The notes under the pieces: model-generated | The model's database searches: none | What the model was told of the DNA's origin: nothing | Seen by the model: the letters and a program-made list of their open reading frames with translations, nothing else | Translations under genes and position numbers: made by a program | Shown: piece after piece, positions 1 to 8,176 of the stretch | Layout of the letters: every line of letters begins with the position of its first letter | Position numbering within the stretch: the stretch's first letter is position 1 | Assembly (NCBI RefSeq): GCF_027532185.1 | Contig: NZ_JAPZSV010000003.1 | Location: 806,001-870,000 of the forward strand | Length of the DNA: 64,000 bases | Direction of reading: 5' to 3' | Origin: Hylemonella sp. | Lineage (GTDB): Bacteria; Pseudomonadota; Gammaproteobacteria; Burkholderiales; Burkholderiaceae_C

Positions 1-31
1 AGATCTCCTGAAGCGCCAGGCGCTCCAAAAC

Positions 32-61
32 AAAAGGGCTACGCAGTGCGTAGCCCTTTTT
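32..61. terminator. Rho-independent terminator at window start
   Basis: A near-perfect hairpin (GGGCTACGC / GCGTAGCCC, extended by A-T pairs) ends in a run of T. It can terminate bfd, which is read leftwards, and any plus-strand gene ending before the window. The preceding 31 bases are too short to identify a gene. Confidence 0.85.
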
Positions 62-78
62 GCTGGGGATGGAACTGA

Positions 79-312
79 TCAGGCGGCCACGGCCAGCGGG
101 ATGCTGCGGCCGACGCCGAGCTCCTGGCTCAGGTGGGCGATCTTGGGGCCGCCGCTGCGGCATTCGGACCAGAGCGCGCGGGCGCAGCCCTCGCACTTGC
201 CGCACTGGGTGGCCACGCCCAACTCGAGCTGGATGTCGTCGAACGCAGCGCCGGCACGGGCGGCGCGCGCAATGGTCTGGTCAGAGACGCGATGACAGAC
301 GCAAACAATCAT
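79..312 (-). CDS. bfd: Bacterioferritin-associated ferredoxin (Bfd)
   Basis: A small [2Fe-2S] protein of 77 residues. Bfd passes electrons to bacterioferritin so that stored ferric iron is released into the cytosol. The cysteine pattern typical of the family is visible: C4-x-C6 near the N terminus and C37-x-x-C40 (with an extra C43) in the middle. The length is close to that of Bfd proteins. No bfr gene is present in the window, although one could lie to the left. A Fur-box-like sequence lies about 30 bases upstream, which fits iron-starvation induction. The start is the only reasonable ATG. Confidence 0.9.
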   Translation of the reverse strand: MIVCVCHRVSDQTIARAARAGAAFDDIQLELGVATQCGKCEGCARALWSECRSGGPKIAHLSQELGVGRSIPLAVAA

Positions 313-341
313 GGCGGGACAGGGTCGGGTTAAAAGCTTCG

Positions 342-358
342 CAAATGATAATGGTTCG
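342..358 (-). promoter_or_regulatory. Candidate Fur box upstream of bfd
   Basis: The stretch AAATGATAATGGTTCG resembles half of the Fur consensus GATAATGATAATCATTATC. It lies about 30 bases upstream of the bfd start, where a Fur-repressed promoter would be expected. The right half is degenerate, so this is a moderate call by eye. Confidence 0.45.
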
Positions 359-441
359 TACTACAAATGCCAAGCCCATCCCCCTGCCCGGTCAGGGGTA
401 TCGATCCGTCAGAACTGGCCAAAACCCCAGGAACTTTGTGT

Positions 442-468
442 TTAGCACTCTCTCAAAGAGAGTGCTAA
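442..468 (+). promoter_or_regulatory. CIRCE operator (HrcA site) upstream of rpoH
   Basis: A perfect CIRCE inverted repeat is present: TTAGCACTC, nine bases, GAGTGCTAA. It ends 32 bases before the rpoH start codon, and a TAATAT hexamer overlaps its right edge and could be a -10 box. CIRCE is the binding site of the heat-shock repressor HrcA, so rpoH expression here is probably HrcA-controlled. Confidence 0.95.
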
Positions 469-500
469 TATTTGTGCCTGCTTCCGAAAGGAGTCCTGGA

Positions 501-1442
501 ATGACCGCTCTGACTGCTAACTCCGGTTCCGCCCTGGCCGTTGCCAACCCTTGGGGCCTGGTGCCCCCCCTGGGCAATCTGGACGCCTATATCACGGCCG
601 TCAACCGCATGCCCATGCTCACCCACGAGGAAGAGCAGGAGTACGCGCGCAAGTTCCGGGACACTGGGGATCTTGAGGCAGCCGGTAAGTTGGTGCTCTC
701 TCACCTGCGTCTGGTCGTCTCCGTCTCGCGCCAGTACCTGGGCTATGGCCTGCCCCATGGCGACCTGATCCAGGAGGGCAATGTGGGCCTGATGAAGGCC
801 GTCAAGCGCTTCGACCCCGACCAGGGCGTGCGTCTGGTCAGCTATGCGCTGCACTGGATCAAGGCCGAGATCCACGAGTACATCCTGAAGAACTGGCGCA
901 TGGTCAAGGTCGCCACGACCAAGGCCCAGCGCAAGCTCTTCTTCAACCTGCGCTCCAAGAAGCAGGGCTACAAGGCCGATGCCGCCGCCGCGGATGCCGC
1001 CACCCACCGCGAGACCCTGAGCGAGCAGGAAATCGACCTCATGGCCCAGGAGCTCAAGGTCAAGCGCGAGGAAGTCATCGAGATGGAAACGCGTCTGTCC
1101 GGTGGCGACGTGGCGCTGGACCCGGGCCCGGGCGACGACGGCGAGGACAGCTTCGGCCCCATCGCCTACCTGGCCGACGCCAACCACGAGCCCACGGCCA
1201 TGATCGAAGCCCGCCAGCGCGACCGCCTGGCCAGCGACGGCATCAGCACCGCCCTGGCCACACTGGATGCGCGCAGCCGCCGCATCGTGGAGGAGCGCTG
1301 GCTCAAGGTCAACGACGACAACTCGGGCGGCATGACGCTGCACGAGCTGGCCGCCGAGTACGGCGTGAGCGCCGAGCGCATCCGCCAGATCGAGGTGGCG
1401 GCCATGAAGAAGATGAAGGCCGCGCTGGCAGAATACGCCTGA
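501..1442 (+). CDS. rpoH: RNA polymerase sigma-32 factor RpoH
   Basis: Heat-shock sigma factor of 313 residues, the usual length for RpoH. The sigma-70 region 2 core is clear (LVVSVSRQYLGYGLPHGDLIQEGNVGL is recognisable around residues 70-95), followed by the RpoH-box type segment QRKLFFNLR near residue 135 and a C-terminal region 4 helix-turn-helix ending in SAERIRQIE. The ORF track extends the frame to position 60, but the ATG at 501 follows a good GGAG ribosome site and matches the normal N terminus (short, then LDAYITAVNRMPMLT). The upstream extension has shadow composition. A CIRCE element precedes the gene, implying HrcA control. Confidence 0.97.
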   Translation: MTALTANSGSALAVANPWGLVPPLGNLDAYITAVNRMPMLTHEEEQEYARKFRDTGDLEAAGKLVLSHLRLVVSVSRQYLGYGLPHGDLIQEGNVGLMKAVKRFDPDQGVRLVSYALHWIKAEIHEYILKNWRMVKVATTKAQRKLFFNLRSKKQGYKADAAAADAATHRETLSEQEIDLMAQELKVKREEVIEMETRLSGGDVALDPGPGDDGEDSFGPIAYLADANHEPTAMIEARQRDRLASDGISTALATLDARSRRIVEERWLKVNDDNSGGMTLHELAAEYGVSAERIRQIEVAAMKKMKAALAEYA

Positions 1443-1461
1443 CCTGGCACCCGCCGCAACC

Positions 1462-1494
1462 GGCCCCGACTTGTCCAGAGTCCGGGGCCTTTTC
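1462..1494 (+). terminator. Terminator after rpoH
   Basis: A GGCCCCG / CGGGGCC stem with a spacer of about 14 bases is followed by TTTTCATTT, 20 bases after the rpoH stop. The stem is only seven pairs and the loop is large, so strength is moderate. Confidence 0.55.
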
Positions 1495-1512
1495 ATTTCT
1501 GGAGCTGCAAGC

Positions 1513-2496
1513 ATGCGCTTGATCCCCTCGTCCCCGCTGCGTCGTGCCCTGCTGGCGCTGGCGCTCACCTCCCTCGCCCTGGGCAGCCAGGCCGCCGAGC
1601 CTTGGCCCAGCAAGCCGGTCAAATTGCTGGTGGGTTTTCCGGCCGGTACCTCGCCCGACCTTGTGGCCCGCACGCTGGCCGAACCGCTCTCCAAGGCTCT
1701 GGGCCAGCCCGTGGTGGTGGAGAACCGACCGGGCGCCGGCGGCAATATCGCGGCCGACCTCGTGGCCAAGGCGACCGATGGCCACACCCTGGGCGTGATG
1801 ATCAACGGCAACCTCACCATCGCCAAACTGCTCAACCCCAAGACGCCGTACGACCCAGCCAAGGATCTGGCCCCCATCAGCCTGATCGGCACCGCGCCGC
1901 TGGTGCTCTCGGCGCCGGCTGGTGCACCGGGCAGCGGCACGGCCGACTGGCTGGCTGCAGCGCGCAGCAGCGGCAGCAAATGGAGCTATGGCTCGCCGGG
2001 CGTTGGCACCGTGGGCCACATCGGCATGGAACTGTTCAAGGCGCGCACCGGTGCCGAGCCCGTGCACGTGCCCTACCCCGGCTACCCGCAGGTGGTCACG
2101 GCCATGGTGGGCGGCGACATCCAGCTCTCCATGCTGCCCCCGGGCCTGGCCCAGGCGCAGGCCGCTGCGGGCAAGGTACGTCTGCTGGGTGTGACCTCGG
2201 CCGGCCGCAGCACACTGGCACCGGGCGTGCCCAGCCTGTCCGAGGCCGGCGTGAAAGACTTTCAGCTGGAGATCTGGAACGCCGTGGCCGGCCCGGCTTC
2301 GCTGCCCAAGCCGGTGGTGGCCAAGCTCTCGGCCCTGCTGAGCGAAATTGCCCGCAGCCCCGAGGTGCGTCAGCGCCTGTACCAGCAAGGCTGGCAGGTG
2401 GCCGGCGGCAGCTCGGAAGCGCTGGCGCGCCGCATCGCTGCGGACACCGCGGCCATGGGCAGGATCATCGCCGAGCGCGGCATCAAGGTCGAGTGA
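1513..2496 (+). CDS. Tripartite tricarboxylate transporter substrate-binding protein (Bug/TctC family)
   Basis: A periplasmic solute receptor of 327 residues. It has a signal peptide (LLALALTSLALGSQAA, cleavage about residue 29), then the family pattern WPSKPVKLLVGFPAGTSPD and VVVENRPGAGGNIAAD typical of Bug proteins, which bind carboxylates, amides or aromatics. No TctA/TctB permease lies nearby; orphan receptors are usual in Burkholderiales. The start chosen is the ATG at 1513 after GGAG; the track's earlier start at 1471 would overlap the rpoH terminator. The ligand cannot be read from sequence. Confidence 0.88.
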   Translation: MRLIPSSPLRRALLALALTSLALGSQAAEPWPSKPVKLLVGFPAGTSPDLVARTLAEPLSKALGQPVVVENRPGAGGNIAADLVAKATDGHTLGVMINGNLTIAKLLNPKTPYDPAKDLAPISLIGTAPLVLSAPAGAPGSGTADWLAAARSSGSKWSYGSPGVGTVGHIGMELFKARTGAEPVHVPYPGYPQVVTAMVGGDIQLSMLPPGLAQAQAAAGKVRLLGVTSAGRSTLAPGVPSLSEAGVKDFQLEIWNAVAGPASLPKPVVAKLSALLSEIARSPEVRQRLYQQGWQVAGGSSEALARRIAADTAAMGRIIAERGIKVE

Positions 2497-2517
2497 GGCC
2501 AGCCCGCGGCCTGCAGC

Positions 2518-3126
2518 TCAGGACTTGAGCAGCAGGCGGATGTCGTCGGCCAGCGCACCCGCGCCACTGCCGTAGCGCGAGTACAGACGCAAACGGCCCT
2601 GGGTGTCGTAGATGTACATGCCGGCCGAGTGGTCCATGGTGTAGCTCGTGGGCGTCTTGCCGGCCACCTTCTTGTAATAGACCTTGTAGTCCTTGGCCAC
2701 GGCGGCGAGCTGATCCGGCGAAGCCGCATAGAGCGCGAGGAAGCTCGGGTCGAAGTTGGCCATATAGGCCTTCATGACCTCGGGTGTGTCGCGCTCGGGG
2801 TCGACGGTGACGAACAGGCCCTGCACCTTCTCCCCGTCTTTGCCCAGCAGCTTCTTGACGGCCGCAAGCTCGGTCATGGAGGTGGGGCAGACGTCGGGGC
2901 ATTGCGTGTAGCCGAAGAACATGACGACGACCTTGCCCTGGAAATCCTTGAGCGTGCGCGCCTGGCCGTTGTGATCGGTCAGAGCGAAGTCCTTGGCGTA
3001 GTCGGCGCCAGTGACGTCGATCGCGTTGAAGCTGGCCTTGCCACCCTCGGAGCAAGCGCCCAGCAGCAGCGCGCTGCCCGCCAGCACGGCGAGCAGGATG
3101 GAACGGAGCAGTCGGCGTGGGTCCAT
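2518..3126 (-). CDS. SCO1/SenC-type copper chaperone for cytochrome c oxidase
   Basis: A 202-residue lipoprotein-like SCO protein that delivers copper to, or reduces the cysteines of, the CuA centre of oxidase subunit II. The N terminus ends in a lipobox (LLLGAC). The thioredoxin-like domain contains the metal motif CPDVCP around residue 77 and the conserved distal histidine in the YTMDHSAG segment. The gene follows ctaB by eight bases and ends the ctaA-ctaB-sco minus-strand run, which is the usual setting in Burkholderiales. Confidence 0.93.
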   Translation of the reverse strand: MDPRRLLRSILLAVLAGSALLLGACSEGGKASFNAIDVTGADYAKDFALTDHNGQARTLKDFQGKVVVMFFGYTQCPDVCPTSMTELAAVKKLLGKDGEKVQGLFVTVDPERDTPEVMKAYMANFDPSFLALYAASPDQLAAVAKDYKVYYKKVAGKTPTSYTMDHSAGMYIYDTQGRLRLYSRYGSGAGALADDIRLLLKS

Positions 3127-3134
3127 GACGGTCC

Positions 3135-4031
3135 TCAGAGCAGGTAGTGGTCGAGCAGCAGCGCGGCGAACAGCACGCTGAGATGGATGAGCGAGAAACG
3201 GAAGGTGCGGCGGGCGAGTTCGTCCGAGTAGCTGCGCCAGAGCTTGAAGGCGTAGGTGAAGAAACCCACGCTGAGCACCACGGCAGCCGCCAGGTAGAGC
3301 CAGGAGCTCATGCCGTAAGCGAAAGGCATGAGACAGGCCGCGAACAGCACCAGGGTGTAGAGCAGGATCTGCAGGCGCGTGAACTCGTTACCGTGCGTGA
3401 CGGGCAGCATGGGCAGGCCGGACTTGCGGTAGTCCTCGACGCGGTAGAGGGCCAGGGCCCAGAAGTGCGGCGGCGTCCAGAGGAAGATGATGAGGAAGAG
3501 GATCAGCGCCTCGGGGCCGACGTGGTTGGTCATGGCGGCCCAGCCCAGCACCGGCGGCATGGCGCCGGACGCGCCACCGATCACGATGTTCTGCGGTGTC
3601 AGCGGCTTGAGAATGACGGTGTAGATCACCGCGTAACCGACGAAGGTCGCGAAGGTCAGCCACATGGTCAGCGGGTTGACCCAGACGTAGAGCAACGCCG
3701 AGCCGGCGGCGCAGAGCACGGCCGAGAACAGCAGGGTCTGCACATCGCTGAGCTCGCCCTTGGCCGTGGGACGCCAGGCCGTGCGCTTCATCTTGGCGTC
3801 GATGCCCTTCTCGACAATGCAGTTGAAGGCCGCGGCAGCGCCGGCCACCAGCCAGATGCCCAGGCAGGCGATGAGCATGAGGCGCAACTCAGGCCAACGC
3901 GGCAGGCCGGGCACGGCCAGCACCATGCCGATGAGGGCACAGAAGACGATGAGCTGCACGACGCGCGGCTTGGTCAGCGCATAGAACTGGCTGAACACGG
4001 AAGACGTCGGAGCGGAAACGGTGGCACTCAT
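3135..4031 (-). CDS. ctaB: Protoheme IX farnesyltransferase (heme O synthase)
   Basis: Integral membrane UbiA-family prenyltransferase of 298 residues that adds a farnesyl group to heme b to make heme O, the precursor of heme A. Family signatures are visible: [12 protein letters not shown] at the start of the first helix, the aspartate-rich-like segment [15 protein letters not shown] near residue 75, and [18 protein letters not shown]. The ATG at 4031 overlaps the ctaA stop by four bases (ATGA), implying translational coupling. The longer ORF in the track runs into ctaA and is not used. Confidence 0.96.
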   Translation of the reverse strand: MSATVSAPTSSVFSQFYALTKPRVVQLIVFCALIGMVLAVPGLPRWPELRLMLIACLGIWLVAGAAAAFNCIVEKGIDAKMKRTAWRPTAKGELSDVQTLLFSAVLCAAGSALLYVWVNPLTMWLTFATFVGYAVIYTVILKPLTPQNIVIGGASGAMPPVLGWAAMTNHVGPEALILFLIIFLWTPPHFWALALYRVEDYRKSGLPMLPVTHGNEFTRLQILLYTLVLFAACLMPFAYGMSSWLYLAAAVVLSVGFFTYAFKLWRSYSDELARRTFRFSLIHLSVLFAALLLDHYLL

Positions 4032-5206
4032 GCGGCGGAACTCGGGACGGGGGCAGAAGCGGTGCGGACAACGGCGCGGTGGGTCTTGCTGCCCGCCAGC
4101 CCCCAGGTCAGCAGGACCACCAGGGCCGCGGCGCCGCCGGTGTGCAGCACGGCGGCCAACAGGGGCCAATCGAGCACCACATTGCTCAGACCGGTGAGGA
4201 ACTGCAGCAGCAGCAGGCCCGCGAGCCAGCGCGCCGGACCACGCCAAGCCGGCAGCGCATGCAGGCGCCAGGCCAGCAGCACCAGTACGGCGATCACGAG
4301 GTAGGCCGCGAGGCGGTGCGCGTAGTGGATGGCCGTCAGCGCGGCAAAGCTGACGTGCTCACCGGCCGCGGTGAGCCCGAGCTCGCGCCAGAGCTCGAAG
4401 CCCTGCGCGAAGTTCATCTCGGGCCACCAGCTGCCCTGGCAGGTGGGGAATTCGGTGCAGGCCAGCACGGCGTAGTTGGTGCTGACCCAGCCGCCCAGCG
4501 CAATCTGCAGCGTGAGCAGACCCAGGCCGATCTTCATCAAGGTGTACAGGCGCGCGGGCAGCGGGCGTGTGGCCGAAGGGCTGTGCAGCTGGGCGTAGCG
4601 CACGGCCTGCAAGGCCAGCAGGGCCAGCAGCAAGAGGCCACCGAGCAGGTGCAAGGTGACGATGGCAGGAAAGAGCTTCATGGTCACGGTGAGCGCGCCA
4701 AAGGCGCCCTGCACGCAGACCCAGACCAGGGTCAGCGTGGCCCACCAGGGGCTGGGCACAGCGACGATGCTCGCGCTGCTACGGCGCTGGCGCAGGTGCT
4801 CGGCCCAGGTGCTGATGGCGAGCACGAGGATGAGCACGCCCACGCCCGTGGCCAGGTAGCGGTGGATCATCTCCACCCAGGCCTTGCCGTGCGTCACGGG
4901 GCCGGTCGGCATGGCCTGCTGCGCCGCGCTGATCTCGGCGTGCGCGCCCATCGGGCTGGCCTTGCCGTAGCAGCCGGGCCAATCAGGGCAGCCCAGCCCC
5001 GAATCGGTCAGCCGTGTGAAGGAGCCGAAGAGCACGAGGTCGAAGGTCAGGAACAGTGTGAGCAGGGTCAGGGCCTGCAGGCGACGCGAACTGCCGGCCT
5101 GGCGGTTGCGCAGCCAGACCCAGGCCAGCGGGCCGGCCGCGAGCACCAGGCCCATACCCATGAGGCGCAGCGCCGGGCTCAGATCGTAGAGGGCTTGCGT
5201 GTCCAT
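4028..5206 (-). CDS. ctaA: Heme A synthase (COX15/CtaA family)
   Basis: Membrane monooxygenase of 392 residues that converts heme O to heme A for the aa3 oxidase. It shows the expected [19 protein letters not shown] motif in the first periplasmic loop, conserved heme-ligand histidines ([37 protein letters not shown]), and about eight transmembrane helices. The track starts at a TTG (5212) that overlaps the upstream stop; the ATG six bases downstream is preferred. It lies between a SCO-like protein and ctaB in one operon. Confidence 0.95.
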   Translation of the reverse strand: MDTQALYDLSPALRLMGMGLVLAAGPLAWVWLRNRQAGSSRRLQALTLLTLFLTFDLVLFGSFTRLTDSGLGCPDWPGCYGKASPMGAHAEISAAQQAMPTGPVTHGKAWVEMIHRYLATGVGVLILVLAISTWAEHLRQRRSSASIVAVPSPWWATLTLVWVCVQGAFGALTVTMKLFPAIVTLHLLGGLLLLALLALQAVRYAQLHSPSATRPLPARLYTLMKIGLGLLTLQIALGGWVSTNYAVLACTEFPTCQGSWWPEMNFAQGFELWRELGLTAAGEHVSFAALTAIHYAHRLAAYLVIAVLVLLAWRLHALPAWRGPARWLAGLLLLQFLTGLSNVVLDWPLLAAVLHTGGAAALVVLLTWGLAGSKTHRAVVRTASAPVPSSAA

Positions 5207-5208
5207 GC

Positions 5209-5931
5209 TCAACGTCCCGGCTGGTCCCAGGAGGACGAGGCGCGCAGCAGGCGCTCGAGGTCGCGCTTGGCCTTGGCCGCGGTCTCCACGGTCATGTGGG
5301 CAGGAAAGCGCATCATCCAGTTGCCCATGGGATCGACCACATAGAGGTGGTCCTCGATACGCTGTCCGGCTGCTGGCACGAGCCAGCGCGCCAGTTCGTC
5401 GGCCGGAACGCGCAGCGCGGTGGCGCCCTGCAGCGCCGCCTGCAGGGATTCGGGCACCGGCGCGGCATCCTGGATCAGCCAGACGCGGTCCACGCGCTCT
5501 TTCTCGCGGCCCATGAGTTCACGCAGCTGACGCTGGAAGTAGAGCTGCTGCTGACAGGCCTCGGGACAGGCGGCCGGGCCCACGCTGAGCAGCAGCCACT
5601 GCCCCTTGAGTTCGGGCAGGCGGTGCGTGGCACCTGCCAGGTCCAGTGCCAGCATTTCAGGCAGGGGACGCTGCGGATCGATGAGCTCGCCAAAGCTGCG
5701 TTTGCCCTCGGGGCGGATCACGTAGTAGGTGAAATAGGAAGCGATGACGGGCGCAGCGCAGACCAGCATCAGCGCGATCATCTTCCAGCGGCCCGAACGT
5801 GTACGCGCCGCGTCCTCGGCCAGGACCTGGCCGGGCTCGGGCAGGCTGTGCACGGTGAGCCCGAGCACGTGGTCTCGTGCAGCTTCAGGGCCGGCGGCCA
5901 CGGAATCTTCGGACAATTTGGAACCAGACAT
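5209..5931 (-). CDS. SCO-like membrane-anchored protein in the oxidase assembly operon
   Basis: A 240-residue protein with a single N-terminal transmembrane helix (about residues 50-68, MIALMLVCAAPVIASYFTYY) and a periplasmic thioredoxin-like domain. That domain carries ACPEAC, equivalent to the CxxxC copper motif of SCO proteins, and an EDHLYVVDP segment that may supply the distal histidine. It is annotated in related genomes only as a hypothetical or transmembrane protein; a second copper/thiol chaperone is inferred. Its first 47 bases overlap the 3' end of SURF1, so coupling is likely; a downstream start is possible. Confidence 0.8.
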   Translation of the reverse strand: MSGSKLSEDSVAAGPEAARDHVLGLTVHSLPEPGQVLAEDAARTRSGRWKMIALMLVCAAPVIASYFTYYVIRPEGKRSFGELIDPQRPLPEMLALDLAGATHRLPELKGQWLLLSVGPAACPEACQQQLYFQRQLRELMGREKERVDRVWLIQDAAPVPESLQAALQGATALRVPADELARWLVPAAGQRIEDHLYVVDPMGNWMMRFPAHMTVETAAKAKRDLERLLRASSSWDQPGR

Positions 5932-6604
5932 AAAGAATCGCCATCAGGGCACAGAGCCCGAACCATTGGAATGCGTAGCCGTAGTGCTTGTCCACGCCGG
6001 TGTTGATCTGCGGCCAGTCGCGCAGCAGGCCGTCGGTGGCGGGACCGGTCTGCTGGATGGACAGGCCTGCCAGCGGCAGGCCGGTTTCCGCGCGGAACTG
6101 CGCCAGGTCGAGATTTTGCCGGATCGTCCCGGCCTCGGCCGGCCCCATCTCGTAAAGCCGTGAAGGCGGTGCGGCCAGCCGCCCCTGCACCACGACGGAC
6201 CCCGCGGGCGTGTCGATGGTCGGCACGCGGGTGCGGTCCTCGAAGTTGCGCGGCACCCAGCCGCGCTGCACCAACAGCACGCCGGCCTCGCCCTCCAGCC
6301 GCAGTGGGGTGACGACGAAGAAGCCGGGGCGTCCGTTCATCTGACGGTTGTCGAGGAAGACCGTGCGCTCGCCCACCCACTGCCCGCGGGCCTCGACCCG
6401 GCGGTGCAGCAGGTCGAGCTGGGCGTCCAGCCCTGCGGCACTGCGCGCGTCGAGCACGGACTGGCTGCCGCGTGCATCAATGGCGGCCTGCAGCGCTTCC
6501 TTCTCGGCCGCACGTCCCAGCTGCCAGCGCCCGAGCGCGGCCGTGACGGCCATGCCCATCACAGCGGCCAGCGTCACCACCCAGAAACGACTGCGTTCGC
6601 TCAC
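5885..6604 (-). CDS. SURF1 family cytochrome oxidase assembly protein
   Basis: SURF1 (Shy1) assists heme A insertion into oxidase subunit I. The 239-residue protein has the two terminal membrane helices of the family (FWVVTLAAVMGMAVTAALG and WFGLCALMAILYVWF), with the characteristic LGRWQLGRAAEKEAL after the first and YAFQWFG before the second; the periplasmic part includes VFLDNRQMNGRPGFFVVTPL. The start is a GTG at 6604, giving VSERSRFW; the track's longer frame runs into the divergent gene. Only 15 bases separate it from the divergent DUF2909 gene. Confidence 0.93.
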   Translation of the reverse strand: MSERSRFWVVTLAAVMGMAVTAALGRWQLGRAAEKEALQAAIDARGSQSVLDARSAAGLDAQLDLLHRRVEARGQWVGERTVFLDNRQMNGRPGFFVVTPLRLEGEAGVLLVQRGWVPRNFEDRTRVPTIDTPAGSVVVQGRLAAPPSRLYEMGPAEAGTIRQNLDLAQFRAETGLPLAGLSIQQTGPATDGLLRDWPQINTGVDKHYGYAFQWFGLCALMAILYVWFQIVRRFRGRRP

Positions 6605-6619
6605 GCGATAATCCTGTCC

Positions 6620-6841
6620 ATGAAATACCTCGTCGCCCTGGCCTTCCTGGCCATCATCGCCAGCCTGGGCTCCGCCCTGTTCTTCATGCTGCGCGACGGC
6701 CGGGACGGCAAACCCAAGACCAGCAACATGGCGCGCGCCCTCGCGTTCCGCGTGGGCTTCTCCGTCCTGATCTTCATCTGCATCCTGATCGCCTGGCAGC
6801 TCGGCTACATCCAGCCCACGGGCATCAAGCCGGGGCAGTAA
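6620..6841 (+). CDS. Twin-transmembrane-helix protein, DUF2909 family
   Basis: A 73-residue inner-membrane protein with two predicted helices (about residues 4-22 and 48-68) joined by a basic loop (RDGRDGKPKTSNMARAL). The family is found next to oxidase genes in betaproteobacteria, and a role in oxidase biogenesis is inferred only from this location. It is divergent from SURF1 and faces ctaE across a bidirectional terminator. Confidence 0.82.
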   Translation: MKYLVALAFLAIIASLGSALFFMLRDGRDGKPKTSNMARALAFRVGFSVLIFICILIAWQLGYIQPTGIKPGQ

Positions 6842-6858
6842 GCAACACACCTCGAACA

Positions 6859-6893
6859 AAAACAAAAGCCGCGCGATGCGGCTTTTGTTTTTA
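6859..6893. terminator. Bidirectional terminator between DUF2909 and ctaE
   Basis: A 12-bp perfect stem AACAAAAGCCGC / GCGGCTTTTGTT with a 5-base loop is flanked by A-rich and T-rich tracts. It can stop the plus-strand DUF2909 transcript and the minus-strand cox operon. Confidence 0.93.
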
Positions 6894-6910
6894 TTGCCAC
6901 GCCGTGGGGG

Positions 6911-7022
6911 CGTAGCGAGCGGGATGCAGTGCTAGGCGGACGGAGCGCAGGAACCGGAACGTACCTTGGGGTACGTGAGGATTCCGAGCACCGCCCAACG
7001 ACGCAATGCGCCCGCGCAGTAG
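6911..7022 (+). repeat. Intergenic repeat family A, copy 1 (core)
   Basis: The 112-bp core is nearly identical in its central 65 bases to the element at 15039-15180. It contains the palindrome CGTACC-TTGG-GGTACG and variable outer arms (gcgggatgcagtgc and acgcaatgcgcccgc) that are complementary to each other. It lies five bases beyond the ctaE stop codon. I cannot see the terminal inverted repeats of copies 2 and 3 here. Confidence 0.8.
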
Positions 7023-7026
7023 CCCT

Positions 7027-7908
7027 TTACATCCAGTAGACGAGGATATACAGGCCGAGCCAGACCACGTCCACAAAGTGCCAGTACCAGGCGGCGCCCT
7101 CGAAGCCGAAGTGGCGCTCGGGGGTGAAGTGGCCCTTCTGCAGGCGCAGGGTGATGAAGAGCAGCATCAGCATGCCGACGAACACGTGGAAGCCGTGGAA
7201 GCCGGTCAGCATGAAGAAGGTGGAGCCGAAGATGCCCGAGGAGAGCTTGAGGTTCAGGTCGGTGTAGGCGTGGTAGTACTCGTAGCCCTGTACGAACAGG
7301 AAGATCAGGCCCAGCAGCACCGTGATCCACATGAAGCCGATGGTCTTGCCGCGGTTGCCATCACGCAGGGCGTGGTGGGCGATGGTCAGCGTGACACCCG
7401 AGGTCAGCAGCAGGGCCGTGTTGATCGTGGGCAGCCAGAAGGGGCCCATGGTCTGAAAGGGCTCGATGATGCCGGCCGGAGAGGCGGTGGCACCGGCCAC
7501 GACGCTGGGCCAGACGGCCTTGAAGTCAGGCCACAGCAGCGCATTGTCCAGGCTGCCCAGCGCCGGCACCGAGTGGGCACGGGCCCACCACAGGGCGGTG
7601 AAGAAGGCACCGAAGAACATCACCTCGGAGAAGATGAACCACGTCATGCTCCAGCGATAGGAGATGTCGATCTTGTGACCGTACTGGCCGCCTTCGCTCT
7701 CGGCGATGGCTTCACGGAACCACTGGTACAGGACAAACAGCCACCACACCAGGCCCAGCAGCAGGGAGTACTTGCCCCAGCTTGAACCGTTGATCCACTG
7801 GCCGGCGCCCAGGATGACGAAGAACAGACCGATCGACGCCATCACGGGATGACGGGACGGGCCGGGCACATAGTAGTACGGGGTGCCGCCGTGGGTCGTA
7901 GAACTCAT
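7027..7908 (-). CDS. ctaE: Cytochrome c oxidase subunit III
   Basis: Seven-helix subunit III of the aa3-type oxidase, 293 residues. Typical segments are YYYVPGPSRHPV at the N terminus, the MTWFIFSEVMFFGAFF helix, HALRDGNRGKTIGFMW, and the C-terminal HFVDVVWLGLYILVYW. The start is the ATG at 7908 (MSSTTHGGTPYY); the ORF track extends further upstream into non-family sequence. It is the last gene of the cox operon, followed by repeat A and a bidirectional terminator. Confidence 0.97.
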   Translation of the reverse strand: MSSTTHGGTPYYYVPGPSRHPVMASIGLFFVILGAGQWINGSSWGKYSLLLGLVWWLFVLYQWFREAIAESEGGQYGHKIDISYRWSMTWFIFSEVMFFGAFFTALWWARAHSVPALGSLDNALLWPDFKAVWPSVVAGATASPAGIIEPFQTMGPFWLPTINTALLLTSGVTLTIAHHALRDGNRGKTIGFMWITVLLGLIFLFVQGYEYYHAYTDLNLKLSSGIFGSTFFMLTGFHGFHVFVGMLMLLFITLRLQKGHFTPERHFGFEGAAWYWHFVDVVWLGLYILVYWM

Positions 7909-7966
7909 GTTTACTCCATTACTTCCGGTTCTGGTTTTCTTCAATGCTGAACGCTGGACCCTGGCC

Positions 7967-8176
7967 TCAAGCGGCAACGATCCAGTTCACCAATCCAATC
8001 AAAAACAATACGAAGAGGATGCCACCGACCAGACCCACCGCAATGATGTGGTACGGCTTGAGGCGGCTGATGTCCTCCTGGAAACCACTGCCCTTGCGCA
8101 CGCCAAGGAAGGACCAGGCCACAGCCTTGACCGTGGCCCAGACGGAACCCTGCTGCACGGTGGTGGACTTGCTCAT
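7967..8176 (-). CDS. DUF2970 family small membrane protein
   Basis: A 69-residue protein with one C-terminal transmembrane helix (about residues 43-65, PYHIIAVGLVGGILFVLFLIGLVNWIV) preceded by WSFLGVRKGSGFQEDISRLKP, which is the DUF2970 pattern. The family sits between ctaG and ctaE in betaproteobacterial cox operons and has no established role. Its ATG overlaps the ctaG stop by four bases. The track's longer ORF with an extra N-terminal extension is rejected. Confidence 0.88.
   Translation of the reverse strand: MSKSTTVQQGSVWATVKAVAWSFLGVRKGSGFQEDISRLKPYHIIAVGLVGGILFVLFLIGLVNWIVAA

Noticed and set aside
60-500. Upstream extension of rpoH
   Set aside because: It crosses bfd antisense and the CIRCE operator; the ATG at 501 has a ribosome site and matches the family.
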